Positions 35,910 to 44,058 of a stretch of DNA of 64,000 nt are shown here, piece by piece. Numbering within the stretch: position 1 is the first letter of the stretch; the number at the start of each line of letters is the position of its first letter. The notes beneath the pieces were generated by a model, which saw only the letters and a program-made list of their open reading frames with translations, had not been told where the DNA came from and made no database searches. The position numbers and the translations under genes are program-made. The stretch is from an uncultured Marvinbryantia sp. (GTDB lineage Bacteria > Bacillota > Clostridia > Lachnospirales > Lachnospiraceae). The DNA lies in the NCBI GenBank assembly GCA_947630735.1, contig CANRIR010000004.1:25222-89221 (forward strand). Direction: 5' to 3'.

Positions 35910-37277
35910 ATGGATAATCTGATCATTCAATTTTCCAGATACGCGATCCTTTTTCTGATGGCGATCTATACGATGCAGAGCTTCCTGGTGTTCGCAAAGC
36001 GGGAGGAGGACGACAGGGAGTTTCTTTTTCTGCGCCAGGATCTGATGATGTTCATGATCCACTTTATCGCGTTCATCGTTCTGTTCCTGGAGACGCGGGA
36101 CCGCGAGATCCTGTTCTTTTACGGCGCGCAGTTTATTTTTCTGGCGGCGGCGCTCGTGTTTTACCGCAATCTTTATCCGCGCGCGTCCAGGCTGATCGTC
36201 AACCACATGTGCATGCTGATCTGCATCGGCTTTATCATGGTGACGCGCCTGTCGCTCACCACGGACAGGATCAGCGCCTACCGCCATTTTCAGATCACGG
36301 CGGCGGCCACGGCGGCGGCGCTCGTGGTGCCCGTGATCATCCGCAAGGTGCGCGTGATCACAAAGTGGACCTGGTTCTACGCGGCTGTCGGCATCGGCCT
36401 TCTGGGGCTGGTGGCGGTAGCGGCCCCGGACAGCTACGGCGCAAAGCTCTCCCTTACCGTCGCGGGCGTGGCGGTGCAGCCGTCGGAGTTTGTGAAGATC
36501 CTGTTTGTGTTCTGCATTGCCGGCATGCTGGGCAGGGCAAAGAGCTTCCGCGATATCGTGACCGCCACGGCGGTGGCGGCCGTCCATGTGCTGATCCTGG
36601 TGCTGTCCACGGATCTCGGCGGCGCGCTGATCTTTTTTATCACCTATCTGATCATGCTCTATGTGGCGACCAGAAATGCGCTGTACCTGTTTGCCGGCTT
36701 CGGCTCCGGGGCCGCCGCGGCGACCGCGGCCTATTTCCTGTTTTCCCACGTGCGCGTGCGCGTGCAGATCTGGCAGGATCCGTTTGCCGACTATGCCGCA
36801 AGCGGATATCAGGTGGCGCAGTCCATGTTTGCCATGGCGGCCGGCGGCTGGTTCGGGACCGGGCTGATGCAGGGGACGCCGGAGCATATCCCCATCGTGG
36901 AGCAGGATTTCATGTTTGCGGCCATCACGGAGGAGCTTGGGAGCGCGTTTGCCATCTGCCTGATCCTCATCTGTATGAGCTGCTACATCATGTTCGTGAA
37001 CATTGCCATGCGGCTCTCCAACCGCTTTTACCGGCTGGTGGCGCTGGGGCTCGGGACCATGTACGGCGTGCAGGTGTTTTTGACCATCGGCGGCGCCATG
37101 AAATTTATCCCCATGACCGGTGTGACGCTTCCGCTCGTCAGCTACGGGGGAAGCTCCATGCTGAGCACGGTGCTGATGTTTGCGATCATACAGGGCTTAT
37201 ATATCCTGCGGGAAGACGAGGAGGAGCAAATTGAGAGGAACAGGGAAAGGGAACTTGCAGAGAGAAGATTCTTCTAG
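35910..37277 (+). CDS. FtsW/RodA/SpoVE-type SEDS peptidoglycan polymerase
   Basis: Integral membrane glycosyltransferase of 455 residues with ten or so helices. SEDS marks are VQPSEFVKILFVF (about 190), the catalytic Asp in LSTDLGGALIFF (about 233) and KFIPMTGVTLPLVSYGGSS near residue 395. The N-terminal 60 residues are longer than in FtsW, which is closer to the clostridial RodA-like group. The next gene, a class B PBP, starts inside its 3' end (46-base overlap), so the two very likely act as a polymerase-transpeptidase pair. Confidence 0.92.
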   Translation: MDNLIIQFSRYAILFLMAIYTMQSFLVFAKREEDDREFLFLRQDLMMFMIHFIAFIVLFLETRDREILFFYGAQFIFLAAALVFYRNLYPRASRLIVNHMCMLICIGFIMVTRLSLTTDRISAYRHFQITAAATAAALVVPVIIRKVRVITKWTWFYAAVGIGLLGLVAVAAPDSYGAKLSLTVAGVAVQPSEFVKILFVFCIAGMLGRAKSFRDIVTATAVAAVHVLILVLSTDLGGALIFFITYLIMLYVATRNALYLFAGFGSGAAAATAAYFLFSHVRVRVQIWQDPFADYAASGYQVAQSMFAMAAGGWFGTGLMQGTPEHIPIVEQDFMFAAITEELGSAFAICLILICMSCYIMFVNIAMRLSNRFYRLVALGLGTMYGVQVFLTIGGAMKFIPMTGVTLPLVSYGGSSMLSTVLMFAIIQGLYILREDEEEQIERNRERELAERRFF

Positions 37278-38814
37278 GCGAAAGATCGATGTGCCCGCGT
37301 TTTTCTCCGAGAGGGAAGCGCCCCCGCAGTATGCGCCCGTGCAGCCGCCCCCGCAGAAAAAACCGTCTTCCGGCAGGCAGCGCAACAAGGTGTACGGCAG
37401 GGTGGCCTATCTGTTCTCCGCGCTGTTTCTCTCCCTGGTGGGTTATCTGGTGTATTTCAACGTAAATCTGTCGGAACAGATGCGCGCGAACCCGAACAAC
37501 CACAAGATGGAGGAGCAGAAGCAGTATGTGGTGCGCGGCACGATCTACTCCGCGGACGGGGAGGTGCTGGCGGGAACGGACATCGACGAAAACGGCAGTG
37601 AGTCGCGCGTATACCCCTACGGAAGTATGTTCGCGCATGTGGTCGGCTACACCACAAACGGGAAGGCCGGCGTGGAGGCGGCTTACAACACGGACCTTCT
37701 CACTTCCAGCACATCCATTGTGGACCAGGTGGAGAAGGGCGTGAAAAACGAGAAGGTGAGAGGGAACAGTCTGATCCTGACGCTGGACGCGCAGCTTCAG
37801 CAGGCGGCTTACGAGGCCATGGGGCAGTACCGCGGAGCGGTGGTGGTCATGGAGCCTTCCACCGGACGCATCCTGGCGATGGTGTCGAAGCCGGATTTCG
37901 ACCCGAATCTCATGGAGCAGAACTGGGATTATCTGATCTCGGAGGAGGCGGGGAGCCCGCTTTTGAACCGGGCGGCGCAGGGCCTTTATCCGCCGGGCTC
38001 CACCTTCAAGATCCTGACGGCGCTGGCGTTCATCCGCCAGAACCCGGACTACGCGTCCTACCGTTACGACTGCACCGGCTATATCTCCCGGGAGGATGTG
38101 ACGATCCAGTGCTATGACGGCGAGGCCCACGGCACACAGAGCCTGCAGGAATCCTTCCAGCACTCCTGCAACACCTCGTTTGCAAACATTGGTCTGGGGC
38201 TGGATCTGGACGCCTTTGCGGATCTTTGCGGGGATTTTCTGTTCAACCGGGAGCTCCCGACGCTCCTTCCCTACAACAGCAGCCAGTTTAAGCTGAACGG
38301 GCATTCCTCCTACGGGGATGTCATGACCACGTCCATCGGCCAGGGAGATACCCTGGTTACCCCGCTGCACATGGCGCTGATCACCAATGCCGTGGCCAAC
38401 GGCGGGGTGATGATGCGGCCTTATCTGGTGGAGCGCGTGGAGAACGTGGAGGGCGTGGAAGTGCGGGAGACAAAGCCGTCCCAGTATAAGCGGGTGATGA
38501 CGGCGGAGGAGTCCCGGGTGCTGACAGGCTATATGCAGAGCGTGGTGGAGGGAGGCACGGCCGCCGCTCTGTGGAATGGATCCTACTCTGTGGCGGGCAA
38601 GACCGGGTCCGCGGAATATGAGGTGAACACAGGCGCGGGGGATGAAAAAGCGGTCTCGACGCACTCCTGGTTTGTGGGATTCTCCAACGTGGAAAGCCCA
38701 GATATCACGGTGAGCGTGATCGCGGAGGACGGCGGCACGGGAAGCTCGGCCGCGGTGCCTGTCGCGAAGGCGGTATTCGACGCCTACTACGCCGGCAGGG
38801 TGCCGGAATGGTAA
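37231..38814 (+). CDS. Class B penicillin-binding protein (transpeptidase)
   Basis: Cell-wall cross-linking enzyme of about 527 residues. A basic cytoplasmic head is followed by one membrane helix (VAYLFSALFLSLVGYLVYF), a PBP dimer-type region and the transpeptidase domain with SxxK in GSTFK, SxN in SCNTS and KTG in AGKTGSAE. The likely start is TTG 37231, 6 bases after AGGAGG, within the SEDS gene in another frame; upstream ATG 37180 has no good ribosome site and TTG 37255 is also possible. It pairs with the upstream SEDS protein and resembles PbpA-type PBPs of sporulating Clostridia. Confidence 0.9.
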   Translation: MRGTGKGNLQREDSSRRKIDVPAFFSEREAPPQYAPVQPPPQKKPSSGRQRNKVYGRVAYLFSALFLSLVGYLVYFNVNLSEQMRANPNNHKMEEQKQYVVRGTIYSADGEVLAGTDIDENGSESRVYPYGSMFAHVVGYTTNGKAGVEAAYNTDLLTSSTSIVDQVEKGVKNEKVRGNSLILTLDAQLQQAAYEAMGQYRGAVVVMEPSTGRILAMVSKPDFDPNLMEQNWDYLISEEAGSPLLNRAAQGLYPPGSTFKILTALAFIRQNPDYASYRYDCTGYISREDVTIQCYDGEAHGTQSLQESFQHSCNTSFANIGLGLDLDAFADLCGDFLFNRELPTLLPYNSSQFKLNGHSSYGDVMTTSIGQGDTLVTPLHMALITNAVANGGVMMRPYLVERVENVEGVEVRETKPSQYKRVMTAEESRVLTGYMQSVVEGGTAAALWNGSYSVAGKTGSAEYEVNTGAGDEKAVSTHSWFVGFSNVESPDITVSVIAEDGGTGSSAAVPVAKAVFDAYYAGRVPEW

Positions 38815-38849
38815 AGAATGGCGCTTCTGCCATGTTTCTACAAAAAGAG

Positions 38850-38878
38850 TTGCGGTTTTGAAAAAAAGGCGGTATACT
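38850..38878 (+). promoter_or_regulatory. Promoter of the Nudix gene
   Basis: TTGCGG (38850-38855), 17-base spacer, TATACT (38873-38878), 42 bases before the start codon. Confidence 0.6.
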
Positions 38879-38920
38879 GAGAACAGAACTGGAACACAAC
38901 GCATTACAGGAGGAATTGCA

Positions 38921-39373
38921 ATGATTGAGGCAACGAGCTGTGGCGGGGTGGTAATATTTCGGGGCAAGATACTGCTTTTGTTCAAGAACTACAAGAACAA
39001 GTATGAAGGCTGGGTATTGCCCAAGGGGACGGTTGAGGCCGGGGAAGAGTATCGCGATACCGCGCTGCGCGAAGTCCTGGAAGAGACGGGCGTAAAGGCG
39101 AGCATCGTGAAATATATCGGCAAGAGCCAGTATTCCTTCAATGTGCCGGAGGATGTGGTAGAGAAGGATGTCCACTGGTATCTCATGCGTTCGGAAAGCT
39201 ATTATAGCAAACCACAGCGGGAAGAACATTTTACAGACTCCGGGTATTACAAATATCACGAAGCCTACCATCTTTTAAAATTTGCTAACGAGCGGACGAT
39301 GCTCGAGCGTGCCTACGAAGAGTATCTGGCGTTAAAAAAAGCAAATTTATGGGGAGCGAAAAAACACTTTTAA
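38921..39373 (+). CDS. Nudix hydrolase
   Basis: A 150-residue nucleoside-diphosphate-linked hydrolase. The Nudix box is complete: GTVEAGEE then REVLEETGV (spacing G-x5-E-x7-R-E-x2-E-E-x-G). The N-terminus CGGVVIF and WVLPKG are typical of Ap4A/MutT-like members; the substrate is not evident. AGGAGG lies 7 bases before ATG 38921, within a frame open from 38858. It has its own promoter and a hairpin after it. Confidence 0.92.
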   Translation: MIEATSCGGVVIFRGKILLLFKNYKNKYEGWVLPKGTVEAGEEYRDTALREVLEETGVKASIVKYIGKSQYSFNVPEDVVEKDVHWYLMRSESYYSKPQREEHFTDSGYYKYHEAYHLLKFANERTMLERAYEEYLALKKANLWGAKKHF

Positions 39374-39379
39374 GAGTGG

Positions 39380-39416
39380 AAAGGGGTTGCCGCAGAATAT
39401 TTGCGACAATCCCTTT
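39380..39416 (+). terminator. Hairpin after the Nudix gene, probable terminator
   Basis: AAAGGGGTTGCCGCA faces TTGCGACAATCCCTTT with two mismatches; the T-run is short (TTTGTTC), so termination may be partial. Confidence 0.5.
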
Positions 39417-39485
39417 GTTCACGAAGGCGAAGTTTCAAAGCTCTCTGGGGTGTTTAAACCGAAAAAAACTGGCAAGGATATGATT

Positions 39486-39875
39486 ATGAAATGGTATCGC
39501 GATCTTTATCTGGGAGAAGGGCTCAAACAGAATAAGGAAAAGCTGGTCAAAAAGGCGGAGACCTGCGCCGGCATGCCGAACATATATGTGATCACGCTGG
39601 CGGCAAACGGGCGCGACCTTCTGGATATTTTTTTAGCCGATCTTCTGATCCAGCCCGTTCTGCACGGGCGCTGTCCCCTGATCGTGGGCATGGCGAAGGG
39701 GCGCAGAGAGGCAGTGCGCCTCGCGTCCGACATCGTGATGGAGGCCTACCGCGCAAACGGAGATTTTGATATCCTTAAGTTCCTGCGGGAGCGGACGGGG
39801 GACGGCGGCGCGATGGTCTGTGAATATCCTGCGGAACATTTGAAAAAGAGAAGAAGATCCGGATTCGGAAAGTAG
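39486..39875 (+). CDS. Conserved-looking hypothetical protein
   Basis: A 129-residue protein I do not recognise. It is soluble, with mixed charge, a hydrophobic core stretch (LLDIFLADLLIQPVL) and a basic tail ending KKRRRSGFGK. The start codon is ATG 39486, 7 bases after AAGGA; ATG 39480 is too close to it. The frame is open upstream to 39387 but that part covers the preceding hairpin. It is 15 bases before the DUF2953 gene and probably in one operon with it and ytfJ, so a sporulation link is possible by context only. Confidence 0.75.
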   Translation: MKWYRDLYLGEGLKQNKEKLVKKAETCAGMPNIYVITLAANGRDLLDIFLADLLIQPVLHGRCPLIVGMAKGRREAVRLASDIVMEAYRANGDFDILKFLRERTGDGGAMVCEYPAEHLKKRRRSGFGK

Positions 39876-39890
39876 ACGGCAGGTGGAAAA

Positions 39891-40934
39891 ATGCTACATA
39901 TTTTTTGGACGATCGTAAAAATACCGCTTTTTCTGCTGGCAGTCCTCCTGCTGATCCTTCTGCTCCTTTTGCTTCTCGTCTTGTTTGTGCCGGTCCGCTA
40001 CGAGGGGCGGATCGTAAAGAAGGACAGCTTTTCGGCCGATGTCAGGGTGCACTGGCTGCTCCGTGCGCTCTCTGTGCGGCTGCAGCTGCAGGAGGGTGAG
40101 CCGCGGTTTGCGGTGCGCATCCTCGGGCGCCTCATCGCGGGCAATGCGGGGAAACAGGCGGAGAGCTTGGAGCCGGAGCACTTGGAACCGGAATCAGAGC
40201 GCCCGGAACAAGAGCAGTTGGGATCAGAACCGGAGCACCCGGAACCGGAACACTCTGAGCCGGAGTACGCGGGATCAGAGCCGGAACACTCTGAGCCGGA
40301 GTACGCGGGATCAGAACCGAGGCATTCGATGCCGGAACAGATGGAATGCAGGAGATCGGAGGATCCAGATCAGAAGGAGCCAAAGCTGCCGGAAAACGAG
40401 AAGACAGAGACGTTGGAAGCGAAACCTTCAGAACCGGAGAAAGCGCGGGGCCGCGGCCCGGGTTTCTCTGCAAAGATCCGGGGATCCTTTGAAAAACTTC
40501 GGAATGCGATAGCCGGTTTTATGGAGAAGATTCGCCATATCCGGGACAGCGTACAGACATTGAAAAACAGGCTGGCGTCCTGGCGCGATCTGTGGTACGA
40601 TGAGCACACACAGTCCTGTGTCGGGAAACTGAAGCGGGAGATCCGCTTCCTGCTGCGGCATTATCTGCCGAAAAAACCGCAGGGCAGGGTGCTGTTCGGT
40701 CTGCAGGATCCGGCTGCCACCGGTCAGATCCTGGGCGTTTTGTATGTCCTGCAGGCGTTCACCGACAATAACGGTCTTGAGATCCGGGCGGATTTTGAGA
40801 GACAAGTGCTGGAAACAGATCTTAACATAAAAGGGAAGATCCGCATCTGCCATGTGGTCAGATCCGGACTAAGCCTGCTTTTGAGCAAAGACTGCCGCAT
40901 CACATTCGGGCGCGTGCGGAGCATGAGAGCATAG
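39891..40934 (+). CDS. DUF2953 family membrane protein with Glu/Pro-rich insert
   Basis: A 347-residue protein: an N-terminal membrane helix (very Leu-rich, about 5-33), the DUF2953 start VPVRYEG, and the family C-terminal part (VGKLKREIRFLLRHYLPKKP, ITFGRVR). Between them, at about residues 88-185, lies a low-complexity Glu/Pro/Ser segment partly made of tandem 12-residue repeats. Family members are usually about 220 residues, so the insert explains the extra length. In Firmicutes DUF2953 (YtfI) sits directly before ytfJ, as here, and is linked to spores. Confidence 0.87.
   Translation: MLHIFWTIVKIPLFLLAVLLLILLLLLLLVLFVPVRYEGRIVKKDSFSADVRVHWLLRALSVRLQLQEGEPRFAVRILGRLIAGNAGKQAESLEPEHLEPESERPEQEQLGSEPEHPEPEHSEPEYAGSEPEHSEPEYAGSEPRHSMPEQMECRRSEDPDQKEPKLPENEKTETLEAKPSEPEKARGRGPGFSAKIRGSFEKLRNAIAGFMEKIRHIRDSVQTLKNRLASWRDLWYDEHTQSCVGKLKREIRFLLRHYLPKKPQGRVLFGLQDPAATGQILGVLYVLQAFTDNNGLEIRADFERQVLETDLNIKGKIRICHVVRSGLSLLLSKDCRITFGRVRSMRA
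40245..40316 (+). repeat. 36-bp tandem repeat in the DUF2953 gene
   Basis: Two nearly identical 36-base copies (40245-40280, 40281-40316) encode PEHSEPEYAGSE-type units; looser [E/S]-x-E-P-E repeats extend on both sides from about 40156. Confidence 0.85.
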
Positions 40935-40987
40935 TAGAACGAAAAAGGTCCGGGTGAAGGGATCCGGGATGAAAAGGAGGAATTAAA

Positions 40988-41380
40988 ATGGCATCAGACA
41001 ACAATTTTCAGTCGAAAGTAGAATCCTTATTTAAGGGCATGGACGGCTATATTCATTCCAAGACCGTGGTGGGAGAGGCCATTACCGTGGGGGACACCAT
41101 CATCCTCCCGCTCATCGACGTGTCCTTCGGCGTTGCCGCCGCGGCACTGGAGGGAAATGATAAAAACCGTCAGAAAAATAACGGGGGCGGCGGAATGGGA
41201 TGCAAGATGACGCCCAGCGCCGTGCTGGTCATTCAGAACGGCACGTCGCGGCTGGTAAACGTGCGCAACCAGGACGGGCTCACCAAGGTGCTGGATATGG
41301 TGCCGGATTTCGTGAACCGCTTTACCTCCGGCGGGACCGGAAAAACAGAGGACAAGGCGCAGGAATCTTCCCAGGAGTAG
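40988..41380 (+). CDS. ytfJ: Spore protein YtfJ (GerW family)
   Basis: A 130-residue GerW/YtfJ family protein, made in sporulating cells and linked to germination in Bacillus. The marks are TVVGEAITVGDTIILPLIDVSFG, a Gly-rich loop (GGGGMGCKMTPSAVLVI) and a hydrophilic tail. AAAAGGAGG precedes ATG 40988. It follows the DUF2953 gene by 53 bases, the same pairing as ytfI-ytfJ. Confidence 0.92.
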   Translation: MASDNNFQSKVESLFKGMDGYIHSKTVVGEAITVGDTIILPLIDVSFGVAAAALEGNDKNRQKNNGGGGMGCKMTPSAVLVIQNGTSRLVNVRNQDGLTKVLDMVPDFVNRFTSGGTGKTEDKAQESSQE

Positions 41381-41437
41381 GGAATCTTTTGAGACCGGCC
41401 GCATAAAATATAGAAAGCGCCTTTTGGGGGATGCGTT

Positions 41438-41575
41438 ATGAAGCGTATTGCGGGGTATACCCTGTTCTGGATAGCGGTGGGCATGCTTGCCGCGCTGTTT
41501 ATCTCCAATACATTCTGGACGGTTCTCCTGATCTTTGTGCTCCTGCTGGCAGGCTACAACCTGTTCATGTGCTGA
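41438..41575 (+). CDS. Small membrane protein, 45 residues
   Basis: A short frame from ATG 41438 to TGA 41575, with GGGGG 7 bases upstream. The product is almost wholly hydrophobic: two adjacent helical stretches (YTLFWIAVGMLAALFI and TVLLIFVLLLAGYNLF) joined by SNTFW, starting MKRIAG. It lies just downstream of ytfJ and 73 bases before the convergent rpmB. No function can be assigned; hydrophobicity, the good ribosome site and codon use like the neighbours support it as real. Confidence 0.7.
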   Translation: MKRIAGYTLFWIAVGMLAALFISNTFWTVLLIFVLLLAGYNLFMC

Positions 41576-41604
41576 GGAGCGCCAAGAGATCTTACGAGAA
41601 AAAA

Positions 41605-41637
41605 ATAGAACCCTGCGTCACAGGATTCTATTTTTTA
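41605..41637. terminator. Bidirectional terminator between the ytfJ unit and rpmB
   Basis: ATAGAACCCTG faces CAGGATTCTAT with one mismatch; T-runs lie on both sides, so it serves both strands. Confidence 0.88.
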
Positions 41638-41648
41638 TGCTCTTTTTA

Positions 41649-41834
41649 TTAAGCTCTTTCTACTTTACCGGATTTCAGGCAGGAAGTACACACGTACATC
41701 TTCTTTGCAGTTCCGTTGACTTTTACTCTTACAGACTTGATATTGGATTTCCACATCCTGTTTGATCTTCTATGGGAGTGGCTCACGTTGTTCCCGAAAT
41801 GAGCGCCCTTATCGCAAATTGCACATCTGGCCAT
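41649..41834 (-). CDS. rpmB: 50S ribosomal protein bL28, Cys-containing form
   Basis: A 61-residue ribosomal protein. The Cys pairs C4/C7 (MARCAIC) and C49/C52 (VCTSC) form the zinc-ribbon (C+) version. SHSHRRSNR and KSNIKSVRVKVNG are the family core. GGAGGTG lies upstream of the start. Divergent from asp23, as in many Firmicutes. Confidence 0.97.
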   Translation of the reverse strand: MARCAICDKGAHFGNNVSHSHRRSNRMWKSNIKSVRVKVNGTAKKMYVCTSCLKSGKVERA

Positions 41835-41894
41835 GACAGCACCTCCTTATTCCATATTCGCCCGCACCGCATTGTGCAGACTGACAACAATCGT

Positions 41895-41923
41895 ATTTTA
41901 TCAGAAATCATTGGAATTTGCAA
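41895..41923 (-). promoter_or_regulatory. rpmB promoter
   Basis: On the minus strand: TTGCAA (41918-41923), 17-base spacer, TAAAAT (41895-41900). Confidence 0.7.
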
Positions 41924-42011
41924 GTAGAAATTAAAAAAAGATGTTTCCTTTTTGGGAAAAACTTGTTATACTGTTAATAACTGCGAAAAGTAGAGAATTG
42001 GAGGTATGAAT

Positions 42012-42371
42012 ATGAAAGGTCGCATGAACAGTGAACTGGGGACCATCTCCATTGATAAAGATGTCATCGCCACCTATGCCGGCAGCGTCGCCGTGGAGTG
42101 CTTCGGCATTGTAGGCATGGCGGCGGTCAGCGTGAAGGACGGGCTGGTAAGGCTCCTGAAGCGGGACAGCCTGAAGCACGGCATCAATGTCACCGTCAGC
42201 GAGGACAACCGCATCTCCCTGAATTTTCATGTCATCGTCTCCTACGGCGTCAGCATACAGGCCGTCGCCCAGAACCTGGTCAGCAATGTGAAATACCGGG
42301 TGGAGGAATTTACGGGCATGGAGATCGATAAAATAAATATTGTGGTAGAAGGCGTGAGAGCCATCGATTAA
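42012..42371 (+). CDS. Asp23/YloU family protein
   Basis: A 119-residue Asp23 (DUF322) protein, a cell-envelope stress-linked family of unknown biochemistry. Core: GTISIDKDVIATYAGSVAVE, GIVGMAAV and later VSYGVSIQAVAQNLVSNVKYRVEEFTG split over the C-terminal half. ATG 42012 is 7 bases after GGAGG; ATG 42006 is only 1 base away. A possible promoter is TTTCCT-N17-TATACT (41944-41972), weak at -35. It is followed after 14 bases by the kinase gene, the yloU-yloV arrangement. Confidence 0.92.
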   Translation: MKGRMNSELGTISIDKDVIATYAGSVAVECFGIVGMAAVSVKDGLVRLLKRDSLKHGINVTVSEDNRISLNFHVIVSYGVSIQAVAQNLVSNVKYRVEEFTGMEIDKINIVVEGVRAID

Positions 42372-42385
42372 GGAGGAACCCAAAA

Positions 42386-44047
42386 GTGAGCAGAGATACG
42401 ATAGATGTCAGGCTTTGCGCAAAGATGTTTCTGGCCGGCGCAGGCAGCCTGGAGGCAAATAAGGAATGGATCAATGAGCTGAACGTGTTCCCGGTTCCGG
42501 ATGGCGATACCGGCACCAACATGACGCTCACCATCATGGCTGCTGCAAAGGAAGTGACCTCCCTGGAGGAGCTTACCATGGAGACGCTGGCGAAGGCCAT
42601 CTCGTCCGGGTCCTTACGCGGTGCGCGGGGAAATTCCGGCGTGATCCTCTCCCAGATCCTGCGCGGCTTTACCAAGACCATCAAATATACACAGGAGATC
42701 GATACCCAGCTTTTGGCGGAGGCTTTTCAGAAGGCGGTCGCCACCGCGTACAAGGCGGTCATGAAGCCGAAGGAGGGCACCATCCTGACGGTTGCGAAGG
42801 GGTTCGCGGACAAGGCGTCCGAGCTGGTGGCGGGCGGCGCCTCCATGCAGGAGACCCTGGAGGGAGCGCTCGCCTGTGCCGAGGAGGTGCTGGAGCGGAC
42901 GCCGGATATGCTGCCCGTTCTGAAGGAGGCCGGCGTGGTGGACTCCGGCGGACAGGGCCTGATCCAGGTGCTGAAGGGCGCTTTCGACGCTTATATGGGA
43001 AAAGAGATCAGCTATGAGATCCAGAAGACAGAGAAGCCCGAGAGCGCGAAAGAGGCGCCCGCCGGGCAGCCCGCCGAGATCAGATTCGGCTACTGCACGG
43101 AGTTTATCATAAAGACGCGCACGCCTATGTCGGAGAGCGAGGAGGCCGCCTTCAAGGCGTTCCTCGAGGGCATCGGCGATTCCATCGTGGTGGTCGCGGA
43201 CGAGGATATCGTGAAGGTGCACGTGCACACCAACGACCCCGGCGTCGCCATCACAAAGGCGCTGACTTACGGGGAGCTCTCCAGAATGAAGATCGACAAT
43301 ATGCGCGAGGAACACCAGGAAAAACTGATCCGCGACGCCTCCAAGATCGCGCAGGAGCAGGCCGAGAAGAAACCCGAGATGCCGCACAAGGAGGTGGGCT
43401 TTATCTCCGTGTCCATCGGCGAGGGCATCGGCGAGATCTTCCGCGGGCTCGGCGTGGACTACCTCATCGAGGGTGGTCAGACCATGAACCCCAGCACGGA
43501 GGATATGCTGAACGCCATCGATCAGGTGAACGCGGACACGATCTACATCCTGCCCAACAATAAGAATATCATCCTGGCCGCCAACCAGGCCCAGGCGCTC
43601 ACCAAGGACAAACAGATCATCGTGATCCCCACGAAGACGGTGCCGCAGGGCATTTCCGCCGTCATCAACTTCGCGCCGGACAAGACGGCGGAGCAGAACG
43701 CCGAGATCATGAAGGAGGGCCTTGAGCAGATCCGCACGGGCCAGGTGACCTACGCGGTGCGCGACACCCACCTGGACGACAAGGAGATCAAAGAGGGCAA
43801 TATCATGGGCATCGGCGACCACGCCATCCTGTCGGTGGGTGAGGACATCGCAGAGGTGACGAAAGAGATGATCGGCTGCATGATGGACGATGAGTCGGAG
43901 CTCATCAGTGTCTACTACGGCGCGGACATCTCGGAGGAGACGGCCCAGAAGCTGGGCGAGGAGCTCATGGAAGCCTACCCCGACTGCGAGGTGGAGGTCT
44001 ACTTCGGCGGACAGCCCATCTATTACTATGTAGTTTCTGTGGAATAA
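42386..44047 (+). CDS. fakA: DAK2-domain kinase, FakA/YloV-like
   Basis: ATP-binding subunit of a fatty-acid kinase, which phosphorylates fatty acids carried by a FakB (DegV-type) protein, by homology. It is 553 residues. The N-terminal DhaL/DAK2 domain has NVFPVPDGDTGTNMTLT (about 32-48) with the Mg-binding Asp residues, then SLRGARGNSGVI. A middle domain and a DegV-like C-terminal part follow. The start is GTG 42386, 9 bases after AGGAGG. recG follows after 11 bases, in the conserved rpmB-asp23-fakA-recG neighbourhood. No fakB is nearby. Confidence 0.9.
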   Translation: MSRDTIDVRLCAKMFLAGAGSLEANKEWINELNVFPVPDGDTGTNMTLTIMAAAKEVTSLEELTMETLAKAISSGSLRGARGNSGVILSQILRGFTKTIKYTQEIDTQLLAEAFQKAVATAYKAVMKPKEGTILTVAKGFADKASELVAGGASMQETLEGALACAEEVLERTPDMLPVLKEAGVVDSGGQGLIQVLKGAFDAYMGKEISYEIQKTEKPESAKEAPAGQPAEIRFGYCTEFIIKTRTPMSESEEAAFKAFLEGIGDSIVVVADEDIVKVHVHTNDPGVAITKALTYGELSRMKIDNMREEHQEKLIRDASKIAQEQAEKKPEMPHKEVGFISVSIGEGIGEIFRGLGVDYLIEGGQTMNPSTEDMLNAIDQVNADTIYILPNNKNIILAANQAQALTKDKQIIVIPTKTVPQGISAVINFAPDKTAEQNAEIMKEGLEQIRTGQVTYAVRDTHLDDKEIKEGNIMGIGDHAILSVGEDIAEVTKEMIGCMMDDESELISVYYGADISEETAQKLGEELMEAYPDCEVEVYFGGQPIYYYVVSVE

Positions 44048-44058
44048 AGGAAGAACTT

